The position numbers and the translations under genes are program-made. Positions 57,746 through 61,300 of a stretch of 61,300 nucleotides of DNA are shown one piece after another; positions within the stretch are counted from its first letter, which is position 1; every line of letters begins with the position of its first letter. Source of the stretch: Elysia marginata. Taxonomy: Eukaryota; Mollusca; Gastropoda; Plakobranchidae. Where the stretch lies: NCBI GenBank assembly GCA_019649035.1, contig BMAT01002127.1, forward strand, positions 399,226-460,525. Direction: 5' to 3'. Under the pieces are notes generated by a model. It was not told where the DNA came from and searched no databases. It was given only the letters and a program-made list of their open reading frames with translations.

Positions 57746-60324
57746 GGGGCAGAGGGAGGGAGGGAATGATATAAGTAAATAGTGAGAGGGGGGCAGGAAG
57801 AGAGAAATAGAGACAAAAAGGTAGAGATGGAGTGAAAGAGTTATATTGATAATGAAAGGGGAAAGTAATGAGAGAGATATGCAGATAAGGAGAAGAAGAT
57901 AAGTAGATATTTTATAATCATATAGATAAAGAGAAGGGAAGGGAAGGAGAGAGATAGAGGAAGGGAATGAGAAAGTTAAATTCTATTCAATTTATTAATT
58001 CATCCTTCAGACTGCCGCATCATCAGAACTGAAAGATCTGCCGTACACACCTGTACATGCCTTGGTTCTTGCTCAGGGGCCAGGCACAAAAGGGTGGGTG
58101 ATTTTTTTCTAACTTTGTCTTTTGCAGTGAGTAGTGATATTATGTTATGCAGCTTTTGCGTTGTTGTTTTTTTTTTAATTGCTTATTATGATAGAACATT
58201 ATTTTATCTTAAATTTTTATGTTGGCCAATTTCTCTTAAGATAGAAATATTTTTATCCTTCATTTAATAAGACAACATCATATCCTTTCAGCGTTCAGCA
58301 AGTCCTCATTGCTTTGTCTCTAAATGACCAACCCATTAAAAAAACTTCACTTCCTTACTTAGAATGTTCCAATTTTGCTGCTATTTCCATGTATAATAGG
58401 TTACAGATTGACCATAAAATACTGTACCTATTTTTTTAGGCGCACTTGGCCAAAGCCACTCATAAGGCTTTTTTTTACATTTTGAATGTTCTTAACCATA
58501 GGATATCAGAATGAAACCATTGTTCAAATTTTGCTTTTCTGTTTCCAGTGGCCGCGGTCTGTCTCGTTCAGCTTATGCCCGCCTCTACTCTGCTGGCTTC
58601 TCGCCCCTAAGAGATCGTAATGGAGAACCGCCAGAGGTGATTGATCCTCATAGTCAGCACCTGATCAATGTGGCTCGTGAGCAAGTGGATCCTCTTCAAG
58701 CTAATGAAGTCATCTTTCAGTTCCTAGCCTACTCCAAGTTAGTACTTTTATCAAACCCTTTTGAGCTCATAATTTTGTGTGATTTTTTACCAAAATTTAC
58801 TTAATATGAGGATTCCTAATATATTGTATGATTTTTAGAAGATGTTTTGATCAGGCAATATGTGAAATAAAAGCATAAAAAGTAGTATAAAATAATGAAG
58901 AATACCTGCAACTTTTAGGCTTTGGCTTTAAAAAAGTGATAGGTTGTAATACATTCAATTCTGCTTCAGTGAATCTTGAGAAGACATTACCAATATAATT
59001 GATTTTGGTGAAATATTGAGGTATGTGCAGTTCTTTATGCAGCATCACATAATGAGTGTAGATGCAAAATATTGATATTTAGAGATGCATATACGCACTG
59101 TTTGATAGAACCTCTCTAATGCAATAAAACGATTATTTTAATAAAATGATTGTTTTAATAACTTGATTATGACCCAAGTTTTTGGATTTGAAAGATAAAA
59201 AATCAGTGAGAACCATTATTTAAAAAAAAAAATGAGGAAAAGGAAATAGCATTTAAAGCTTTGAAATTACAAAGGGTTTAAAGACATCCCGAACGATCCC
59301 CTATTTCAGTATTTTTTTCCGGCTGCTATTTTAATTGGGGCTGGGTTATTTTGTTAAGGATATGCTGAAATACATTTTTAACTTCCAATTTAAAAAAAGA
59401 AAATTTTTTGGTCAAATTGTGACCCTTTGATAGAAATTATCCATTTTTCTCTTTTTGTATATCACTGCATATGGACTCACTTTGTAATGTTGCCACACAC
59501 ATATCATTGACCCCATGGGACACAAAAACAAATCAAGTTAACTGAAGGTCAACTCAAGCAATTTTGATTTAAGCAGAGTTGACAGTAGCTATATCTTTGT
59601 TAAATGCTTTTGACCAGGACATTTGAGCTCAACGCAGATGGTCAGTGCATACAGCCAACTACTATGCTCTGTTATGTCAAATTTCTGGAAAAAACCCTAT
59701 ATTTTAAAATAGAAAAGCATTATGCTGGATAGGTTTATTCTTTTTTCTGAGACAATACTTTTCATGGAATTCAGTAAATTAAAAGAAACTTTGTGAGAAA
59801 GTGTTTTGTACATCCCAGTTCTGATATTTTGAAACCAATCGGAAAAAAATTTAACCTCAAATTATCCAAAAATCAAATTATTAGTATGCATTACAAAAAA
59901 AAATTAATGAAATCGGTAATTAGAACAGACTTTAAATCAAGCAAATATTTAATTTATCCAGGTTTGAATCACATGGACTCGACTGTACTTTTAAAGTTGT
60001 CAAATGTTTCAGTTTAGTGTTTTATCAAAGAATAAAATTATAACAAATCAATATCTTTACCCACTGCAAAGTCCCAAGTCAATGTAATCAAGATTATTGC
60101 TTGTTGTTTAATTTTTTTAAAACAAGAATGAAGAACCTGCTTCTAGAGATAAGGATCTTAACTGAGAAAAAGATTTTCAGTAGATTTTCATCTTTGTGAT
60201 TATTTTATCTTAACAACAGAGAGCCAGCATCTGGGGGCAATGGCTTTGTGGAGAATCAGGCCCAGGCATCCACTGTCTACTTCACTTTCCAGTTTTACAG
60301 GTTTCCTCAAGTTACCACAGAGAG
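31967..60324 (+). CDS. NPHP4: Nephrocystin-4 gene, 5' part, sixteen coding exons, continues beyond window
   Basis: NPHP4 is a large scaffold of the ciliary transition zone that partners NPHP1 and RPGRIP1L in animals. Residues 1-782 are visible; the human protein is about 1426 residues, so nearly half lies to the right. Recognisable blocks in order are YDTTYKQFFGRQWK (exon 2), VYFHTS (exon 3), YHGSPRAL (exon 4), LLPENTLV (exon 5), LERRLQ/VGVHNGW across exons 6-7, FTLEYIMG (exon 8), VRWGSWTPLL and MYKLPATSM (exon 9), LKDLPYTPVH (exon 14), FQFLAYSK (exon 15) and VYFTFQFYRFP (exon 16). These match the N-terminal C2-like region, variable linker and next C2-like domain. All splice phases are consistent. 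No in-frame stop or broken exon was seen. Confidence 0.92.
32195..32420. repeat. Cluster of TCTAGATC-type words in NPHP4 intron 1
   Basis: Runs such as 'tctagatctagatctaga' and many shorter variants, plus TAGGCCTA words, starting about 80 bases inside intron 1. It mirrors the cluster in DOK7 intron 2. Confidence 0.5.
32775..33130. repeat. Dispersed repeat, copy B
   Basis: Reverse-complement homologue of 6270-6665. Shared words are 'aacagaaaagcc', 'gaagttatagcag', 'gcagggttaggacttg' and 'gactcatttggata'. Element class unknown. Confidence 0.6.
33231..33304. repeat. Fragment starting CAGTGGAAACC, end of the TTTCCACTG family
   Basis: CAGTGGAAACCTCATAATTGG after TTA is the inverted form of the terminus seen at the ends of the other copies; 'cttcaaattataa' follows. 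It fits one end of a pogo/Tigger-like element. Confidence 0.45.
34367..34517. repeat. Dispersed repeat ending TTTCCACTG, copy 5
   Basis: 'acttcgaattaagcgaatcc', 'cttcaaattatgag', 'gagaaattcggattataag' and the end 'gagttttccactg' followed by TA. Best-preserved copy in the window. Confidence 0.6.
35080..35560 (+). repeat. SINE-like dispersed repeat
   Basis: 'ctcaaagaaacatag', 'taccatgtca', 'caaggtggtagatgctt' and 'gtcaagggtatgaatcac' then 'ttcaatccacagctaat'. The last parts resemble tRNA A-box and B-box spacing. The reverse complement of 52310-52525 matches the first half, and 52500-52600 matches the second half directly. Confidence 0.45.
35780..36225 (-). pseudogene. Mariner-type transposase remnant
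   Basis: The minus strand reads VYNDASVKRCEHNK with KDG nearby, two stops, then RVDQIIHGNKCMKQQDVAD and IGISLKK. This matches the paired helix-turn-helix N-terminal region of mariner (SETMAR-like) transposases, where (V/Y)YG.A.VKR..VY.W...F.DGR is followed by a V..II..DRR....DIA...GIS segment. The catalytic D,D34D region was not found, and at least three stops lie between the blocks. It is a dead fragment inside NPHP4 intron 1, antisense to that gene. Confidence 0.65.
38488..38790. repeat. (TAA)n / (GAT)n compound microsatellite
   Basis: Three TAA arrays (about 38489-38546, 38620-38662, 38727-38783) separated by GAT-rich and imperfect stretches. The 215-codon open frame on the minus strand is poly-Ile/Leu encoded by it. 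Confidence 0.9.
40840..40960. repeat. Fragment resembling the 52.3-kb SINE-like repeat
   Basis: 'gttgtctttggctgagtgtc', 'tttgtgcaaacggc' and 'gccgttggtgtgattggaat' parallel 'tcgtgtatggctaagtg', 'tttactcaacgg' and 'gcctttggtgccatctgga' at 52315-52380. Confidence 0.35.
41632..41771. repeat. (GA)n microsatellite
   Basis: Purine-rich AGAG/GGGAG stretch ending in a pure GA run of about 36 bases. Confidence 0.9.
42590..42700. repeat. (CT)n microsatellite
   Basis: TCTC repeats (42596-42653) grading into CTGTCTG variants; opposite purine/pyrimidine polarity to the array 0.9 kb upstream. Confidence 0.88.
43653..43692. repeat. (CT)n microsatellite
   Basis: About 40 bases of pure CT in a pyrimidine-rich flank. 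Confidence 0.88.
44201..44332 (+). CDS. NPHP4: NPHP4 exon 2
   Basis: Acceptor 'gtttttccag', 44 codons, donor AAG-GTGACT. It encodes KYQVSMCLYDTTYKQFFGRQ then WKGP, equivalent to the vertebrate strand L.V...D.TY..FFGR.WK. Phase 0 at both ends. Confidence 0.93.
45110..45148 (+). repeat. Partial copy of NPHP4 exon 3 inside intron 2
   Basis: 31 bases (45110-45140) match 45566-45596 of exon 3 with one difference; shared core 'catctgcggggacgtcgagc'. After an 11-base deletion the similarity may continue (TTTTGAAG against TTTTGAGG). An AG precedes it, but the frame hits TGA at once, so it is a non-functional pseudo-exon. Confidence 0.75.
45235..45475 (+). repeat. tRNA-derived SINE
   Basis: 'gtggtcttgtggtaaacact' resembles a tRNA A box. 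It is followed by an anticodon-arm-like 'cttttcgaccaagag' and 'ggggtttgatctttg' as a degenerate B box. Downstream comes a body with 'aaagagtacctggctacggg'. It lies in NPHP4 intron 2 in the sense orientation. Confidence 0.6.
45561..45748 (+). CDS. NPHP4: NPHP4 exon 3
   Basis: 188 bases from acceptor 'cctgtccag' to donor AAG-GTGAGA. It encodes SVYFHTSAGTSSVVLVFEVQ, then a strand ending ESCGWGLIRPFG, matching the vertebrate LYFHTS...VAVVEVVAE...SCGFGILRIF pattern of the C2-like domain. Exit is phase 2. Confidence 0.95.
46067..46125 (+). CDS. NPHP4: NPHP4 exon 4
   Basis: A 59-base exon: RIHMYHGSPRALYYLEEPID, donor G-GTATGT. YHG(S/T)PRAL is a hallmark of the family. Enters phase 2, exits phase 1. 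Confidence 0.93.
46558..46807. repeat. Tandem duplication, two 125-bp copies, about 97% identical
   Basis: 46558-46682 and 46683-46807 differ at only about four positions (for example 'aaaagggaag' against 'aaaaaggaag'). A recent duplication within NPHP4 intron 4. Confidence 0.9.
46859..47203. repeat. 31-bp minisatellite, about eleven units
   Basis: Unit 'aacttaatattcagagctag' plus 'gggtattagtt'. The AGAGCT core recurs every 31 bases from 46872 to 47181 with moderate variation. It ends about 40 bases before the exon 5 acceptor and is probably length-polymorphic. Confidence 0.92.
47242..47388 (+). CDS. NPHP4: NPHP4 exon 5
   Basis: 147 bases, acceptor 'gtacttcacag', donor G-GTATGT. It encodes ANQYLKTVEGCTLTCAVMSH then LLPENTLVDSNDIIPGM, matching LLPENLLV....IPGL of vertebrates. 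Phase 1 in and out. Confidence 0.94.
47389..48376 (+). other. NPHP4 intron 5
   Basis: AT-rich, nothing recognised besides splice signals. Confidence 0.5.
48377..48570 (+). CDS. NPHP4: NPHP4 exon 6
   Basis: 194 bases, acceptor 'ccctttgagcag', donor CAG-GTGAGT. It encodes GDRFKKPHLQRKVPIYIEGL, QLQPNVDKFEDKLCELM and VIIVERRLQ, the KP.LQ......L.......L.P....FE..L.EL block of NPHP4. The split codon G/AA fixes the acceptor. Confidence 0.94.
49079..49242 (+). CDS. NPHP4: NPHP4 exon 7
   Basis: 164 bases, acceptor 'gaatctgcag', donor AG-GTAAGA. It starts VGVHNGWCYLEKPVVFHLDK, continuing the RRLxVGVHNG motif from exon 6, then a Ser/Arg-rich stretch (PSLRRSSMYHIRRNSLGSS) with several RRxS basophilic phosphorylation contexts. 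Confidence 0.94.
49755..49881. repeat. Intronic repeat, copy 1 of a pair
   Basis: 'ctttgagaacaagtaga', 'accaattctcatcagaa' and 'ataaatacccttaactttga' match 51427-51551. The pair brackets exon 8. Confidence 0.6.
50129..50267 (+). CDS. NPHP4: NPHP4 exon 8
   Basis: 139 bases, acceptor 'tttttgcttag', donor AAG-GTAAAA. It encodes NVVLTLKNRIQIDELLEDPM then CAIVFTLEYIMGEPLSAQD, corresponding to LVLRSRLRLPEMV.HP.FAVIFQLEYV in vertebrates. Confidence 0.94.
51200..51345. repeat. Dispersed AT-rich repeat, copy matching 59.8 kb
   Basis: 'acattatccaaatatcaaat' then 'tatcagtacaaattac' and later 'attcagattcaaattatatgga' parallel the order at 59840-59985 ('attatccaaaaatcaaatta', 'ttagtatgcattac', 'atccaggtttgaatcacatgga'). 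Confidence 0.5.
51427..51551. repeat. Intronic repeat, copy 2 of a pair
   Basis: Matches 49755-49881; shared 'ctttgagaacaagt', 'taccaattc', 'agaatacttgcatatat' and 'ataaatact...aactttgaaaa'. It stops about 25 bases before exon 9. Confidence 0.6.
51577..51807 (+). CDS. NPHP4: NPHP4 exon 9
   Basis: 231 bases, acceptor 'tatttatctcag', donor GGG-GTAAGA. It encodes MTVRWGSWTPLLHPNTSEVT, LALVGGPQRSP, LMYKLPATSM and GGLIAFRW, matching VRWAVWNPLL...VTLPLQGG.....LVYKVPSASM of the vertebrate protein. Phase 0 both ends. Confidence 0.96.
52075..52235 (+). CDS. NPHP4: NPHP4 exon 10
   Basis: 161 bases, acceptor 'gttcctgccag', donor AG-GTGAGG. It starts the variable linker: ESIQPTMPSSLMVPPYNQIG through MLRLKPPMGKLR. 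Homology here is weak, as expected for the disordered linker; splice phase and uninterrupted frame are the main support. Confidence 0.88.
52310..52600. repeat. SINE-like dispersed repeat in NPHP4 intron 10
   Basis: The first part is inverted and the second part direct relative to 35080-35560 (shared 'ctttgagtgacaag' complement, 'gtcaaggatttgaatcat', 'ttcaatccactgctaat'). Mixed orientation suggests two adjacent insertions or a rearranged copy. Confidence 0.45.
53159..53245 (+). CDS. NPHP4: NPHP4 exon 11
   Basis: 87 bases, acceptor 'cactttttcag', donor GG-GTTAGA. It encodes MHRPSVVSNRSQFSVGFAAT then SEISPTNEG. The donor is non-consensus at +3, but phase 2 exit joins exon 12 cleanly as Gly-Pro-Arg-Ser-Pro. 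Confidence 0.78.
53246..54296 (+). other. NPHP4 intron 11
   Basis: AT-rich with no further exon needed, because the phases of exons 11 and 12 match. Confidence 0.5.
54297..54395 (+). CDS. NPHP4: NPHP4 exon 12
   Basis: 99 bases, acceptor 'aattcttgcag', donor CA-GTATGA. It encodes PRSPRTQASRGYHATHHPSQ then SAAATVPGYAYQ. SPRSPTQ occurs at the same place in the vertebrate linker. The split codon CA/G joins exon 13. Confidence 0.82.
54396..57415 (+). other. NPHP4 intron 12 (3 kb)
   Basis: AT-rich, with an AAC/AAT-rich stretch at 56395-56600. No further exon is required by phase. Confidence 0.5.
56395..56600. repeat. AAC/AAT-rich degenerate microsatellite
   Basis: Interrupted AACAAC, AATAAT and ATGATA blocks without a long pure array. 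Confidence 0.7.
57416..57635 (+). CDS. NPHP4: NPHP4 exon 13, Met/Pro/Gln-rich linker
   Basis: 220 bases, acceptor 'gtgcttgtcag', donor GAG-GTTAGT. It encodes QAAAGVPPMGGVPGQMAG, YMAAQQYAQPMMGQMNM and QQFMPMSSMYPGMYAPPSG. About 17 of 73 residues are Met, with no stop and consistent phase. Composition is prion-like or low-complexity and unlike the Ser/Pro-rich vertebrate linker. Confidence 0.88.
57676..57760. repeat. (GA)n-(GACA)n microsatellite
   Basis: GAGA run followed by ACAGACAG repeats and a GA-rich tail, 40 bases after exon 13. Confidence 0.9.
58011..58093 (+). CDS. NPHP4: NPHP4 exon 14
   Basis: 83 bases, acceptor 'catccttcag', donor GG-GTGGGT. It encodes ASSELKDLPYTPVHALVLAQ and GPGTKG, matching LQELPFTPLHAPIVV in the vertebrate protein. 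Confidence 0.93.
58549..58737 (+). CDS. NPHP4: NPHP4 exon 15
   Basis: 189 bases, acceptor 'gtttccag', donor AA-GTTAGT. It encodes SRSAYARLYSAGFSPLRDRN through ANEVIFQFLAYSK, matching SRASMVLLQSSGFPEILD and NEMVLQFLAFSR of vertebrates. Confidence 0.94.
58738..60219 (+). other. NPHP4 intron 15
   Basis: AT-rich; contains the repeat copy at 59800-59990. No exon was seen. Confidence 0.5.
59800..59990. repeat. Dispersed AT-rich repeat, copy matching 51.2 kb
   Basis: See the copy at 51200-51345; it ends 'atggactcgactgta'. Element class not identified. Confidence 0.5.
60220..60324 (+). CDS. NPHP4: NPHP4 exon 16 (last visible)
   Basis: 105 bases, acceptor 'tcttaacaacag', donor AG-GTGAGG. It encodes VYFTFQFYRFPQVTTER, nearly the vertebrate VYFTFQFYRFPPATTPR, the start of the next C2-like domain. 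Phase 2 exit means the gene must continue to the right. Confidence 0.95.
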
Positions 60325-61300
60325 GTGAGGGGTACACAGTGAGAGAAATACTTTTTGAAATGTCCCATGAAATAATAATGAAGAATATTTATAGCACACC
60401 CTATCCTTAAATATATTATTGCTCTAAGCACACTCATTCATACAGTACAAATAGCACAAAATAACAATTAACAGTTATACAAACCACACATTCAGCAAGT
60501 TAATCATTATTGCTCTTACTCTAAGCGCTCTCATTCATAGAGTATAGCATAACATAAGAATTAACAGTTATACAAACCACACACTAAGTAAGTTTATGTA
60601 ATAAACAGAACACTTAACCTCATAGGCCAGTGGGTGATCCTAATGTGACATTGCCTTACATGATAATATAGCAAGTGCACCCCGGAGACTGCTGGGACTA
60701 AACTTGGTAACCAAGGCTTGATAGTGCCATTTTTAGATGACCAATGAAAATGTTTAGCCAAATCATTATGAACTATAGCTGTTGTTAACATTTTAATCCC
60801 AATGGCTGCCTCTTTTAGGCAAAGAATACATACGGGAGCCCAGGTACCCAGATACAGGCAGAAATTATAATGATGGGTGAAGAGCTTATAGAGTTAAACG
60901 AGCAGAAATGAGATGTTGAGAAGGATAAGTTATTCATAGAAGCAGCGTCTACTGATTGGTTGTCATTGCATATATAAAAAAAACCAGTGAGGTTGTTTCA
61001 TTGTTAAGAAAGCAAGAGTGCAACATTTAATGCTCTCGAGTTCACGCCCTTGGATTTCGACCGATATCGGTCGATGGAAAGTAGACCTATAAATAGAACC
61101 TGCTCGATCGTCTTTTTTCTCTTTTTTTGCAATGTAAACCGATTATTTCGTTAAAAATAGGTCCCACTTTTATAATAACAAGTAAAAACTGCTATTAGAT
61201 CGTCAATTTACCCTAGAGGGGTAGCTTTTATTGGCTGCTGTAACCGGCGTCTCTTCTCTACTTTCGCTAGTATCTGGAAGCAGTGATAACCTAGCAGACT
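60325..61300 (+). other. NPHP4 intron 16 (incomplete)
   Basis: No further NPHP4 exon was recognised before the window ends. Confidence 0.55.
60380..60600. repeat. Dispersed 'ctaagcgc' repeat with internal 94-bp duplication
   Basis: 'aagaatatttatagcacacc' and 'attattgctctaagcacactc' resemble a widespread molluscan interspersed repeat. The segment with 'aattaacagttatacaaacc' occurs twice, about 94 bases apart. Confidence 0.5.

Overview
This is animal nuclear DNA: AT-rich, with short exons separated by long introns, canonical GT-AG splice sites, many microsatellites, and fragments of DNA transposons, SINEs and a LINE. The two genes are most like metazoan DOK7 and NPHP4. The abundance of TCTAGATC and TAGGCCTA words and the style of the repeats suggest a mollusc, probably a gastropod; that is an inference from composition, not a measured match. 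A six-N gap next to a poly-G run shows a draft assembly.

Layout. 1-11.7 kb has no gene I can recognise. It holds a decayed LINE endonuclease (343-1330), several copies of a repeat ending in TTTCCACTG, a TTAA-flanked piggyBac-like MITE (10.3-10.6 kb) and a hairpin at 7.1 kb. 11.7-25.4 kb, minus strand, is a large DOK7-like docking-protein gene of seven coding exons: a PH domain, an IRS-type PTB domain, then an enormous tail rich in tyrosine motifs. 25.4-32.0 kb is the region between the two divergently transcribed genes, with a long trinucleotide microsatellite and YY1/ETS-like promoter words. 31.97-60.32 kb, plus strand, is the 5' part of nephrocystin-4 (NPHP4): sixteen coding exons whose splice phases all agree, about 782 codons, continuing past the right edge of the window.

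Roles. DOK7 is known in vertebrates as the cytoplasmic activator of the muscle kinase MuSK; NPHP4 is a structural protein of the ciliary transition zone. They are head-to-head neighbours but share no obvious pathway. Most of the second-look material lies in the DOK7 gene. The frame of its penultimate coding exon closes 8 bases before the splice donor, while the final exon is open for 751 codons and carries IRS/GAB-like motifs, so one base of shift separates a 1411-residue from a 2166-residue protein. I found no CRISPR array, operon, rRNA or credible tRNA gene, and nothing I would call a new multi-gene system.
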